A program made the position numbers and the translations under genes. Below are positions 7,632 through 15,907 of a stretch of DNA of 50,333 bases, piece after piece (positions within the stretch are counted from its first letter, which is position 1; each line of letters begins with the position of its first letter). This DNA comes from an uncultured Lachnospiraceae bacterium (GTDB lineage: Bacteria; Bacillota; Clostridia; Lachnospirales; Lachnospiraceae): NCBI GenBank assembly GCA_949738465.1, contig CATJBQ010000230.1, forward strand, positions 1 through 50,333, given 5' to 3'. The notes under the pieces were generated by a model that did not search any database, was not told the origin of the DNA, and saw only the letters and a program-made list of their open reading frames with translations.

Positions 7632-8615
7632 ATGACACAAAGAGAAGCGGTATTCGCAATGATGCGGGGAGAAAAGCCCGACATCATCGTCAATGGCTGG
7701 GAGCCTTTTCAGATTGTATTTGATGATCTTCTGATGCATACGTCGCCGGCCCGGCCCGGGGTGAAGATTGTGGACGCATGGGGCGTTACCATGGACTGGT
7801 CCGATCCCACCCAGCCCGGATCCATGCCGGTGGAGGATCCCGAGCTTCTGGCCTGTCCGGACGTGACGGAGTGGAAGAAGTATCTGACGCCGCCGGATGT
7901 ACGCAATATGGAGCTTGACTGGGGATCTGCCTTCGGTCAGAGGGCGGCGGCCGAGGCGGAGGGGAAGATTGCCCTGGCCTTTATGCCGGTGGGAGTATTT
8001 GAGCTCTGCCACAATATTCTGGGATTCGAGGAAACGCTGGTGAATTTCCTGCTGGAGCCGGAGAGCATGCATGAGCTGATCGACGCCATCTTCGACTATA
8101 AGCTGGCCTGTATTGAGAGGCTGGCGGAAGGATGGCATCCGGAAGGAATTCTGTTCCACGATGACTGGGGATCCAAGGACAGCCTGCTGATGCAGCCGGA
8201 GGTATGGCGGGAATTTTTCAAGCCGGGCTACACAAAGCTTTATGAGTACGCCCACCAGCAGGGGATTTTCATTATGCACCACTCCGACAGTAACAATGAA
8301 CTGATCGGGAAGGATATGGAAGAAATGGGTGTGGACATCTGGCAGGGGGCCCTTCCCCAGTGTGACCTGGCCGGGCTTCAACGGGAGCTTCCGGGCAATA
8401 TGCTGTTTATGGGCGGCCTGGATGCGGCGGTGATCGACCATGAGGGCATTGATCCCGAAATTGTGCGCAAGGAAGTGTTTCGGGCCTGCGAGGAGTACCT
8501 GCCGGGCGGAAAGTTCATTCCCTGCATCACCTACGGCGCGCCCAACGCGATCTTTGCAGGCGTAGATGAAGCGATTGCGTCGGCGGTCCATGCGTTGAAT
8601 GAGAAGAAAGCTTAG
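7632..8615 (+). CDS. Uroporphyrinogen decarboxylase superfamily protein (MtaA/CmuA-like)
   Basis: This 327-residue TIM-barrel protein belongs to the URO-D/cobalamin-methyltransferase superfamily, judged from MTQREAVFAMMRGEKPD at the N-terminus, ILFHDDWGSKDSLLMQPE, and the C-terminal GGLDAAVIDHEG...EEYLPGGKFIPC. It is not a heme-pathway HemE: no other heme genes are near and the N-terminus differs. In MtaA-type enzymes a HxC...C zinc site binds the thiol; here the equivalent stretch reads IMHHSDSNNEL with Ser where Cys would be, a form common among uncharacterised members. The next gene is a SAM methyltransferase. Substrate unknown; methyl transfer from a methylated compound is a guess. Confidence 0.75.
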   Translation: MTQREAVFAMMRGEKPDIIVNGWEPFQIVFDDLLMHTSPARPGVKIVDAWGVTMDWSDPTQPGSMPVEDPELLACPDVTEWKKYLTPPDVRNMELDWGSAFGQRAAAEAEGKIALAFMPVGVFELCHNILGFEETLVNFLLEPESMHELIDAIFDYKLACIERLAEGWHPEGILFHDDWGSKDSLLMQPEVWREFFKPGYTKLYEYAHQQGIFIMHHSDSNNELIGKDMEEMGVDIWQGALPQCDLAGLQRELPGNMLFMGGLDAAVIDHEGIDPEIVRKEVFRACEEYLPGGKFIPCITYGAPNAIFAGVDEAIASAVHALNEKKA

Positions 8616-8652
8616 CCGGTAAGGCATGGAACGGGTGAAAGGGAGGAGATTT

Positions 8653-9525
8653 ATGCGGGATCCGGGAATCAGGGAATATCTGGCCCAGGTGGGCATCCGC
8701 AGGATCACAGAGCTTGATACGGCGTTAATCGAAGCCTTTGGTCAGACGGAAGGCGTCCGGCATATCGAAAAGCTGACAGAATTGTATGAACAGTCAGAGA
8801 GGCGGCTGTTGTACGGTGCAGAAGATACGGTTTATCTCCGCCGCCAGGAGGCCCTTGTGGACTATCTGAACCAGAGTATGGCGATGAGTCTTCTGGCATC
8901 CTCCTTTTACGACCGTGTATTTTTCCGGAAGGTTATGGAGTATCTGTCGGAATATAACCGCTATTGGGAAGGGGATATTCTGGACATTGGCTGCGGGAAC
9001 GGGATTCTGACCTGTTTTCTTGCGCTGAGGCGCCCGGCCTTTGCGGTCACGGGGCTGGAGCTTTCTGCCAATGCCGTTTCCGTGGCGGAGGAGCTTGCCG
9101 GCCGCCTGGGGGTGGGAAACGTGCATTTTGTCAGCAGCTCAGTGAGGAACAAAAGCACGAACGCCAGTTCTGGAAAAATCTGGCGGAAGAAATGCGACAC
9201 ACTGTTTTCCTGTCGTACGGTTCATGAAAATGTTGCCTGCAGGCCGCTTCTGGAAAAAAAGGATACGTTGTCTGCCGGGGAACAGGCCGTACCGCAGGAA
9301 GGATATGCCAGGGAGCTCTCGGCGCTGGTAAAGCCCCAGGGGTATTTCATCAGCGTGGAACGGTGGGAGGACGACAATGCATCCGCCGGTCTGATCTGCG
9401 CGCTGGAGCGTGCGGGCTTTGCGCGGATACGCGGAACGCAGGTACAGTTTTCCTGCAGGAACGGGGATGAGAATGCGGCATTCGAGGCCATGATTTTTCA
9501 AAAAACAGGACCCGGGGAGAAATAA
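8653..9525 (+). CDS. Class I SAM-dependent methyltransferase
   Basis: ATG 8653 follows GGGAGGAG by six bases and is preferred over ATG 8626, giving 290 residues. Motif I is ILDIGCGNG at about residues 105-113, with the following acidic position in VTGLELSANAV and a typical Rossmann order. The N-terminal 90 residues are helical and carry no recognised domain. The C-terminal half (about 150-220) is divergent and Lys/Cys-rich. The gene sits 37 bases after the URO-D-like gene, in the same direction, suggesting joint action on one substrate. The methyl acceptor cannot be told. Confidence 0.75.
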   Translation: MRDPGIREYLAQVGIRRITELDTALIEAFGQTEGVRHIEKLTELYEQSERRLLYGAEDTVYLRRQEALVDYLNQSMAMSLLASSFYDRVFFRKVMEYLSEYNRYWEGDILDIGCGNGILTCFLALRRPAFAVTGLELSANAVSVAEELAGRLGVGNVHFVSSSVRNKSTNASSGKIWRKKCDTLFSCRTVHENVACRPLLEKKDTLSAGEQAVPQEGYARELSALVKPQGYFISVERWEDDNASAGLICALERAGFARIRGTQVQFSCRNGDENAAFEAMIFQKTGPGEK

Positions 9526-9528
9526 GAT

Positions 9529-9568
9529 AAGCAGGAGGCTGGCCAGATAACTGACCAGCCTCCTGCTT
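9529..9568. terminator. Bidirectional hairpin between convergent genes
   Basis: AAGCAGGAGGCTGG (9529-9542) pairs perfectly over 14 bp with CCAGCCTCCTGCTT (9555-9568). It lies between the methyltransferase and flavoprotein stops and should serve both. T-runs are short on either side. Confidence 0.75.
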
Positions 9569-9573
9569 TATAG

Positions 9574-11247
9574 TTAGAAGGGGCTGCGGAATTCCAGCTT
9601 CACTTCGTCTCCCACCCGCTGGATGGTCTGGAATTTTCCGTTCAGAAGGAGATTGGTATAGGTATAATCCACACGCTTATGCATCCCTCTGGTTTCCTTC
9701 CGGTTCCGTGCCATAATCATCAGGGCCTCGCCCACCTCCATCAAGTCCAGGGTCTCCAGGACGCGCATGAACTCATGGGAATTGGTGGCGTACAGGTGCT
9801 TTAAGGATTCCTCCTTCAAGGTTGCCAGATACGCCAGGCCGGCGGCGAACAATGACTCGGAGCGGACGTTGGCTCCGGCATAGTCGTTCATGATGTTTTG
9901 CAGGGTCGCGCCGGCTTCCTTCCAGTGAGCTCCGGATTCCCGCTCCAGAATCTCGCTGTAAAAGGCGATTTTCTCGGCGATCAGCGGATGATTTTCTACG
10001 GATACCTCATCCACCGTTTTCACATAATCGGCAGCCGATTCACCGGCCACCATGCCGATGACCACAGCGCCCGCCAGGCTGCCCTTGACGTTTCCTACGC
10101 TGCCTGCGGCAAAGATGCCGGGAACATTGGACATGGCGTGGGTATCGATGTCTACGCCCTGGGAGCCGATGCCGATGTTGTAGGAACCAAATTCAATCAT
10201 TTCCTTCCGAAGGTCGATGTTCCGCTGGGCAAGCTGGTCGGTGATGGAGTCGATTCCCTCGCTGACCATAGCGGTATGCAGCATGTAATCCAGATCCTCG
10301 TCGGTGGTCTGGGTACAGTTCATGTACGTGGGCCCCTGGCCGCACTGCATCCGGTCCCGGTAAGAGCCGGGCCAGATATCCGAAGCGATATCGCCGTTTT
10401 CGCGGGAGGGCTTATCCTGGTAGGGGGTGATGCAGGTTCCGTTGATGTCGCTGGTGAGGCCGATCCAGGTACCCTTGCCGCCCCGGGCAAAATAGCGGGG
10501 GCCGGCGTGACCGGCAGCCATATCCAGGTTCGCAAGCTTTACGCCGGCCCTGAGGGCCATGGCGTGGCCGGCTCCGGTATTGGCCGGGCAGCCGCAGTCG
10601 TTAAACATATACTGGGGAGTGATGCCCGGATAGAGCCGGGAAGCGCCGCCGGTGGCCAGCAGCACCGCTTTGGCCTGGAAAATCACAACCTCCGGCTGGG
10701 TGTCGGAAATATCGATACCGATGGCGCCCACCACACGGCCCTGGTCAAGAAGCAGCTCATTGACCACCATCTTGTTCATAATCTTGACGCCCTTGGCCTT
10801 GGCTTCCTTTGTCAGAGCCATTTTCTGGTTGGTTCCGTCGTACTTCAAATGGTATCTCTGGTTTCCGGGCACCGAATGTCCCTCAAAGTTCCATTTTCCC
10901 GTGGGCCGCATGTTGATGCCGATGGCCTCCCACTTCTGTACCACCTCGAAGCTTCTGGAAACCCACAGCCGCAGCATGGTGGGATCCTGGAAGGGGCCGC
11001 CGTCCATGGTCATATCAATCTGGCGGATCACCAGTTCAAAATCATCGCCGTGGCATTCCGGAATATAGCAGGCAAAATGGTCGTTGCCGTTGGCGCCGCT
11101 TCCGGACCGGCGGGTATCGGCCTTTTCCGCGATCACCACGTCGATGCCCTTTTCGCCGGCAGCGATGGCCGCCTGCATACCGGCAGAACCGCCGCCGACA
11201 ATGAGAAAATCAGTTTTTATAATCTCGTTTCTAATTTTAATCGACAT
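9574..11247 (-). CDS. FAD-dependent oxidoreductase, AprA/fumarate-reductase flavoprotein family
   Basis: The N-terminus carries the dinucleotide-binding motif TDFLIVGGGSAGMQAAIAA. KADTRRSGSGANGNDHF and GQGPTYMNCTQ resemble the corresponding parts of adenylylsulfate reductase alpha (AprA) within the SdhA/FrdA superfamily, and GIFAAGSVGNVKGSLAGA is the second FAD contact near the C-terminal third. At 557 residues it is shorter than AprA (about 640). The ferredoxin-like gene ends one base before this start, a layout like an AprBA pair, but no sulfate-activation gene is present. It terminates a sugar ABC operon, so it probably oxidises or reduces a carbohydrate-linked or aglycone substrate in the cytoplasm. 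The SD GGGAGGAAAA fits the start. Family firm; substrate unknown. Confidence 0.82.
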   Translation of the reverse strand: MSIKIRNEIIKTDFLIVGGGSAGMQAAIAAGEKGIDVVIAEKADTRRSGSGANGNDHFACYIPECHGDDFELVIRQIDMTMDGGPFQDPTMLRLWVSRSFEVVQKWEAIGINMRPTGKWNFEGHSVPGNQRYHLKYDGTNQKMALTKEAKAKGVKIMNKMVVNELLLDQGRVVGAIGIDISDTQPEVVIFQAKAVLLATGGASRLYPGITPQYMFNDCGCPANTGAGHAMALRAGVKLANLDMAAGHAGPRYFARGGKGTWIGLTSDINGTCITPYQDKPSRENGDIASDIWPGSYRDRMQCGQGPTYMNCTQTTDEDLDYMLHTAMVSEGIDSITDQLAQRNIDLRKEMIEFGSYNIGIGSQGVDIDTHAMSNVPGIFAAGSVGNVKGSLAGAVVIGMVAGESAADYVKTVDEVSVENHPLIAEKIAFYSEILERESGAHWKEAGATLQNIMNDYAGANVRSESLFAAGLAYLATLKEESLKHLYATNSHEFMRVLETLDLMEVGEALMIMARNRKETRGMHKRVDYTYTNLLLNGKFQTIQRVGDEVKLEFRSPF

Positions 11248-11248
11248 T

Positions 11249-11473
11249 TTATTTTCCTCCCAAAGGTTTCATGTTTAACATCAGGTGGGACAGGGGATAA
11301 CGCATCGTGATCGCGTTTTTGGGGCAGTCCTTCTCGCAGGCCCGGCAGTGCCAGCATTCGTCCGGGTATTTCACGACGGCCTCCTTATGTTCCATTTTGA
11401 TAACGTCCACCGGGCAGATCTGGGCACAGTAGCCGCAGGAGACACATTTTTTCTTATTAATAATGGGTGGCAT
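11249..11473 (-). CDS. Dicluster 4Fe-4S ferredoxin subunit (AprB-like)
   Basis: This 74-residue protein has two complete cluster motifs, CVSCGYCAQICP and CWHCRACEKDCP, so it should carry two [4Fe-4S] centres. It resembles the iron-sulfur core of AprB but lacks the long AprB tail. Its stop is immediately followed by the flavoprotein gene, so the two most likely form one electron-transfer complex. AGGAGG nine bases before the ATG fixes the start. A short gap (about 40 bases) separates it from the upstream permease gene with no terminator seen, so it appears to be part of the sugar-uptake transcript. Confidence 0.85.
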   Translation of the reverse strand: MPPIINKKKCVSCGYCAQICPVDVIKMEHKEAVVKYPDECWHCRACEKDCPKNAITMRYPLSHLMLNMKPLGGK

Positions 11474-11514
11474 TGGGCATTTCCTCCTTTTCTTTGCTAA
11501 AATTAAGATAAGAT

Positions 11515-12381
11515 TTAACCTTTTACGGCGCCTGCCGTAATACCGCGGACAAAGTACTCCTGGAAGAACGGGTAGGCGATAATGATGGGGAGAGCGCCAA
11601 TTACGGCCGCGGCCATACGGGCTGTTTCCGTGGGCAGGGACGCCCCGCCGCCGGAGCCCTGCATCAGATACTGGGAGCTCTCGTTGATGGCATTCAGGAT
11701 ACTCTGGATGCTGTAAAGCTTCTGGTCGTCGATATAGTACATGGCGTTCTGCCAGTCGTTCCAGTAATTCACACCCACCAGCAGCGCCAGGGTGGCGATG
11801 ATGGGCTTTGATAAGGGCATTACGATCTTGATAAAAATGCCGAACTCGGAGGTTCCGTCAATTCGGGCCGCCTCCACCAGCTCCTCGGGGATGTTGGAGT
11901 TAAAATAATTCTTTACCATGATGATGAAAAATGCATTTGTCAGAAGGTTCGGTATAATCAGGGCCCACAGGGTATTTTTGATATGGAACACCTGGGAGTA
12001 CATGATGTATGTGGAAACAATACCGCCGTTGAACAGCATGGTAAAAATTATAATAAAATTAAACAATTTCCCGCAGGGCAGCTTTGGCCGGGAGAGCATG
12101 TAGGCCAGCATCATTGTAATCACCAGGCAGAGCAGCACGCCGATCACCGTGACGGCGATGGTAATCAGATAGCCCCGGCCGAAGATCTGCCATTTCTGAA
12201 GGAGAAACTGGTAGGCGCTTAAGGACCATTTTTTCGGGATAAAGGAATACCCGTTTTTTACCGCATAGCTCTCCTCTGACAGGGAGGCAGTGACCAGCAG
12301 CCAGAAAGGTGCGATACAAAGAATCGAACCAAAAATCAGGAAAGCATGGGATAATGCTAAAAATTTCTTATGACCTCTCAT
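11515..12381 (-). CDS. Carbohydrate ABC transporter permease (LplC/YtcP type)
   Basis: The 288-residue inner-membrane protein has about six hydrophobic helices and the cytoplasmic EAA loop EAARIDGTSEFGIFIKIVMP, which docks on the ATPase. The ending (YPFFQEYFVRGITAGAVKG) is typical of the LplC/YtcP group that pairs with LplB-type permeases. No ATPase gene is in the locus; such systems usually share an MsmK-like ATPase encoded elsewhere. The SD GGAGGT precedes the ATG. It lies 15 bases after the partner permease gene. Confidence 0.9.
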   Translation of the reverse strand: MRGHKKFLALSHAFLIFGSILCIAPFWLLVTASLSEESYAVKNGYSFIPKKWSLSAYQFLLQKWQIFGRGYLITIAVTVIGVLLCLVITMMLAYMLSRPKLPCGKLFNFIIIFTMLFNGGIVSTYIMYSQVFHIKNTLWALIIPNLLTNAFFIIMVKNYFNSNIPEELVEAARIDGTSEFGIFIKIVMPLSKPIIATLALLVGVNYWNDWQNAMYYIDDQKLYSIQSILNAINESSQYLMQGSGGGASLPTETARMAAAVIGALPIIIAYPFFQEYFVRGITAGAVKG

Positions 12382-12396
12382 CTTATTTTACCTCCG

Positions 12397-13332
12397 TCAG
12401 AATAATGCGTCTTCCGAACTTGATTTCCGGATTACATAGTTGAAGATGATAATTGTAACGAAGCAGACAATGGACTGATAAAATGCGGCAGCCGAGGACA
12501 AGCCGATATTGCCGTCCTGTAGTAAGGCCCGGAATACATAGGTATCGATGGTATCCGTCACATTGTACAAAAGTCCCTGATTTCTGGGGATCTGGTAAAA
12601 CAGGCCAAAGTCTGAACGGAAGATATTTCCAACAGACATGGTAGCAACCATAATGGTGGTGGGCTTCAGCAAGGGCAGGGTGACATAGTGGATCTGCTTC
12701 CACTTGGAGGCTCCGTCCAGCTCCGCCGCCTCATAATATGTATCATCGATTCCCACCAGGGTAGCCAGAAACAGGATGCTCCCGTAGCCCACCTGCCGCC
12801 AGAGATACACGAAGGTAAGGATAAAGGGCCAGTACTGCTTTGACATATAAAAAGTAATGGACGGCTTTCCCAAGGCATTCAGCAGACTGTTAATCAGACC
12901 GGTGCGGTCGCCTAAGAATGCATAGGCCAGGTAGGAAACAACTACCATGGACATCAGATAGGGAAGCAGAATCACCGTCTGGTAAAATTTCTTCGACCGC
13001 TTGCTCCGCACCTCGTTCAGGAAGATTGCAACAGCGATTCCCAGGATGATTTTTAAAATGATAAATGCAATGTTATAAGCCAGGGTGTTCCGGGTAATGA
13101 TCCAGGCGGCGTCGTTTTTAAACAGATATTCGAAATTCTTGAAGCCGCACCATTCGCTTCCGGTGATTCCCAGAGAGTAATTGTAATTTTTAAACGCGAT
13201 GATCAGTCCGTATAACGGAACGTAGTTGTTGATGATCAGATAGATTAATCCGGGCAGTCCCATCAGAATAATCGGGACCCACTTTCTATATTGCAGGTTA
13301 CGTTTTTTTCTGCCAGCGCTCTTTGCCTGCAT
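12397..13332 (-). CDS. Carbohydrate ABC transporter permease (LplB type)
   Basis: The 311-residue permease has six predicted membrane helices, a basic N-terminus (AGRKKRNLQYRKW) and the EAA loop EAAELDGASKWKQIHYVTLP. It is the LplB-like half of a heterodimeric sugar importer of the CUT1 class. The AAGGAGG SD fixes the start. A strong hairpin separates it from the upstream binding-protein gene, which should reduce its expression relative to the lipoprotein. Confidence 0.9.
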   Translation of the reverse strand: MQAKSAGRKKRNLQYRKWVPIILMGLPGLIYLIINNYVPLYGLIIAFKNYNYSLGITGSEWCGFKNFEYLFKNDAAWIITRNTLAYNIAFIILKIILGIAVAIFLNEVRSKRSKKFYQTVILLPYLMSMVVVSYLAYAFLGDRTGLINSLLNALGKPSITFYMSKQYWPFILTFVYLWRQVGYGSILFLATLVGIDDTYYEAAELDGASKWKQIHYVTLPLLKPTTIMVATMSVGNIFRSDFGLFYQIPRNQGLLYNVTDTIDTYVFRALLQDGNIGLSSAAAFYQSIVCFVTIIIFNYVIRKSSSEDALF

Positions 13333-13355
13333 GGAATCGTCCTCCTTATCTTTTA

Positions 13356-13391
13356 AATACGGAGATATTTCAGTTGAAACATCTCCGTATT
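13356..13391 (-). terminator. Intercistronic hairpin after the binding-protein gene
   Basis: AATACGGAGAT (13356-13366) pairs with ATCTCCGTATT (13381-13391), and an inner TTTCA/TGAAA extends the stem to about 16 pairs with one mismatch. It sits between the binding-protein stop and the LplB start. It may act as a partial terminator or a 3'-end stabiliser that keeps the lipoprotein mRNA more abundant. Confidence 0.7.
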
Positions 13392-13405
13392 TTCATAAAA
13401 TCCGA

Positions 13406-15001
13406 TTAGTTTTGCGTAGCCAGCCAGTCATTCAACTGCTTCTGGTTTTCCTCGATGATCTTGTCCATGCCGGCTGCTTCCAGTTCAGCCGTAAACTGGG
13501 GGATCATTTCTTCCGGATCCACAATGCCGCACTCTAAGGCAGGCGCATACTTGTTGATAATTGCGGTCACAGCGGAAATCTCTGTGGATACATTGGTGGT
13601 GTCAAAGGTATAGCCAAGGTACTTGGAGGCTTTTGCGTTGCCAAATGCAAACTTGGAAACAGTCTCGGTAAACTCGTCGGTCAGCGGCTCCCTTACGTAA
13701 ATGTTCATGTTATCGCAGGGAATGCCCAGGAAGTTACCATAACCGCAGGTGCTGGGATCAACGCCTTCCGGATAGCCGATTACGTTGCTGCCTTCCGTTG
13801 TGGTGTAATGTACGCCTTCAATACCAAAGTTCATCAGGTTAATAAAATCAGTGTCGCTGTAAAGCAGCTCTAAGAACTTGATGGCCTTCTCCGGATTCTC
13901 ACAGGTTGCGGAGATACCGTAGCTCATGGCGGTTACGTTTGCAGACTGGATGATAATGTCGCTGGTGGGGATCACGCCAAGTGTCTTGCCGGTGGTACGG
14001 TTCAGGTTACCTTCGTTCATACCGGAGCCGTGGTTGTTAAGAATACCAAACACCATGCCCTGCTTTAAGGAATCTGTGGTAGTATAGCCGTTGCTGATGG
14101 AATCCGGTACGCAGTATCCCTTCTCATACCAGTCTCTGTGCATTTTACATTTTTCCATATAGAGATCGGAGGAATAAAGGTTTACAATGGTGTCGGTGGT
14201 GTCGTCATTCATGATGACGCCGTAGGAGAAGAAGGACTTATCTCCCAGACAGTCAAAGGCATATCCGGTAGATGTGGCTTCCGCCTTGCATCCGTCGCCC
14301 AAAGAGATTCCGTATGCGTCCATGCCGCTGTCCTTGATCTGGGAAAAGAGTGCGTCCCAGTCCTCGGCTGTCTCAAGCTTGTCGGGAAGCTTGATATTGT
14401 ACTGTTCTGCAAGCTCTTTGTCATAATAGAAGGCTGTCTCGATGCCGGCCGCTGTTACGCCGGGAACCGCATAGATTTCGCCTTTGTATTTGCAGGCTTC
14501 GATCACGCCCTCGGTGGCCTTTGAGAGGATCTCGGAATTCTCCACATATTCGGTGATAGGCATCAGGGAACCTTCTGCGGCCAGCTTGGCGGGATAGGTG
14601 GTCAGACCGGTGCAGACAAGATCCATCTGCTCACCGCCGGAAATCATCAGACCCAGCTTGGTACCCATCTCACCGATCGGTACGGTCAGGAACTCAACCT
14701 CTACGCCGATTTCCGGAATGGTACGCTCATTGACCTTATCCTGTACCATCTTAATGTCGGGGTCGTCAAAACCAAAGTTTACAATTTCCATGACCATGTG
14801 ATAAACTTCGCCGGAATCGGCATTGCCATTGTCGCCAGAGCCCGCTGCGTCATCTTTAGGGGTCTCCGTATTGCCGGCAGAATCGCCATCCTCCGTCTGG
14901 TTTCCGGCGTCGGTTTTGTCGGTTGCGCTGTCGCCGCACCCGGCCAGCAGACCGGTGGTCATACCCAGTGCCAATAAAACTGCAATCCATTTCTTTTTCA
15001 T
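13406..15001 (-). CDS. Extracellular sugar-binding lipoprotein (CUT1 family, DUF3502-like C-terminus)
   Basis: The 531-residue precursor begins with a lipoprotein signal peptide, MKKKWIAVLLALGMTTGLLAGC, so Cys22 is the lipidated residue. A Ser/Thr/Asp-rich linker follows, then a bacterial family-1 solute-binding fold. The C-terminal part (VDPEEMIPQFTAELEAAGMD) resembles the DUF3502 end found in LplA-like proteins. It delivers an oligosaccharide or glycoside to the two downstream permeases. An AGGAAGGAGA SD precedes the ATG. The ligand cannot be deduced. Confidence 0.9.
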   Translation of the reverse strand: MKKKWIAVLLALGMTTGLLAGCGDSATDKTDAGNQTEDGDSAGNTETPKDDAAGSGDNGNADSGEVYHMVMEIVNFGFDDPDIKMVQDKVNERTIPEIGVEVEFLTVPIGEMGTKLGLMISGGEQMDLVCTGLTTYPAKLAAEGSLMPITEYVENSEILSKATEGVIEACKYKGEIYAVPGVTAAGIETAFYYDKELAEQYNIKLPDKLETAEDWDALFSQIKDSGMDAYGISLGDGCKAEATSTGYAFDCLGDKSFFSYGVIMNDDTTDTIVNLYSSDLYMEKCKMHRDWYEKGYCVPDSISNGYTTTDSLKQGMVFGILNNHGSGMNEGNLNRTTGKTLGVIPTSDIIIQSANVTAMSYGISATCENPEKAIKFLELLYSDTDFINLMNFGIEGVHYTTTEGSNVIGYPEGVDPSTCGYGNFLGIPCDNMNIYVREPLTDEFTETVSKFAFGNAKASKYLGYTFDTTNVSTEISAVTAIINKYAPALECGIVDPEEMIPQFTAELEAAGMDKIIEENQKQLNDWLATQN

Positions 15002-15104
15002 AACAAAATTCTCCTTCCTGTTTCGTTTTCTTTGATGTGCTTATTCTAGCAATTCTTACGAAACAAAAAAAGGAGAATAATGACGTGGGCTTGGATAAAA
15101 ATGA

Positions 15105-15890
15105 CTAGTCTCTCTTTTTGGTGCGGAAATAGCTGGGGCTGTAGCCGGTTTCCTTTTTGAATACCCTGGTAAAATAGGCGTAATCGGAGTAGCCCACCAT
15201 GTGGGCGATTTCCTGGATGGAGAGATTGGTTTCCTCCAGAATCTTTTTCGCCAGCTCCAGCCGCGTGCTTGTGATGTATTCCACGATGGACATATCGGTT
15301 TTTTTCTTAAAGGTCCGCATCAGGTACTGGGGGTTAAAGTGAAGGGCCCCGGCAATATCGCTGACGGTAATGTTATCTACCAGATGTTCCCGGACATACT
15401 TTTTCACTTCCAGCTCCACATCCCGCTTTTCGTCGGACAGGGGAGCCTTCAGGATGGTTTCGGGCGTATTCTTCTCCCAGTCCCTGGCAGAGGTCATTTC
15501 AATGACGCCGTCGGACAGCTCCATCTTGCCGATCAGCCCGGTAAGCACACGGACAAATTCCTCGTAGCGGATGGGCTTTAGGATATAATCGTAGCAGCGG
15601 AGCTGGATTGCTTTTCGCATATAATCGAATTCCGGGTGGCAGGTCAGGAAAATGCAGTTGATCTGCCGGTGGTTTTTCCGGAACCATTCCAGAAGCTGGA
15701 TGCCGTTTCCGCCGGGCATCTCAATGTCGCAGATCATAATCTCGATTTTTTCCTGATCCACATACCGGATGGCCTCCGCCATGCCGCAGGCCTTAAAAAC
15801 CTTGCGGATCCCGCATTTGCGCCAGTCGATATTCCGTTCCAGCGCGTCAATGGTTCTGGGTTCATCATCTACAAGCAGTACATTATACAT
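15105..15890 (-). CDS. AraC-type two-component response regulator (YesN-like)
   Basis: The 261-residue protein has a receiver domain with acidic pocket VDDE near residue 8, phosphoacceptor Asp55 in MICDIEMPGGNG, and the conserved Lys in YILKPIRYEEF. A C-terminal AraC/XylS double helix-turn-helix follows (about 160-258; VEYITSTRLELAKKILEETN and YFTRVFKKETGYSPSYFRTK). It follows the sensor kinase gene by 17 bases. It most likely activates the transporter operon and perhaps the divergent hydrolase when the sensor detects the sugar. Confidence 0.92.
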   Translation of the reverse strand: MYNVLLVDDEPRTIDALERNIDWRKCGIRKVFKACGMAEAIRYVDQEKIEIMICDIEMPGGNGIQLLEWFRKNHRQINCIFLTCHPEFDYMRKAIQLRCYDYILKPIRYEEFVRVLTGLIGKMELSDGVIEMTSARDWEKNTPETILKAPLSDEKRDVELEVKKYVREHLVDNITVSDIAGALHFNPQYLMRTFKKKTDMSIVEYITSTRLELAKKILEETNLSIQEIAHMVGYSDYAYFTRVFKKETGYSPSYFRTKKRD

Positions 15891-15907
15891 CTATGGTCAC
15901 CGGCCTT

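Noticed and set aside
7632-8615. HemE (true uroporphyrinogen decarboxylase)
   Set aside because: The N-terminal HemE signature is missing, no heme genes are near, and the histidine-serine motif fits the broader methyltransferase-like branch.
9574-11473. Genuine dissimilatory APS reductase (AprBA)
   Set aside because: The ferredoxin lacks the AprB tail, the flavoprotein is shorter than AprA, and no sulfate adenylyltransferase or Qmo genes are present; the operon is for sugar uptake.
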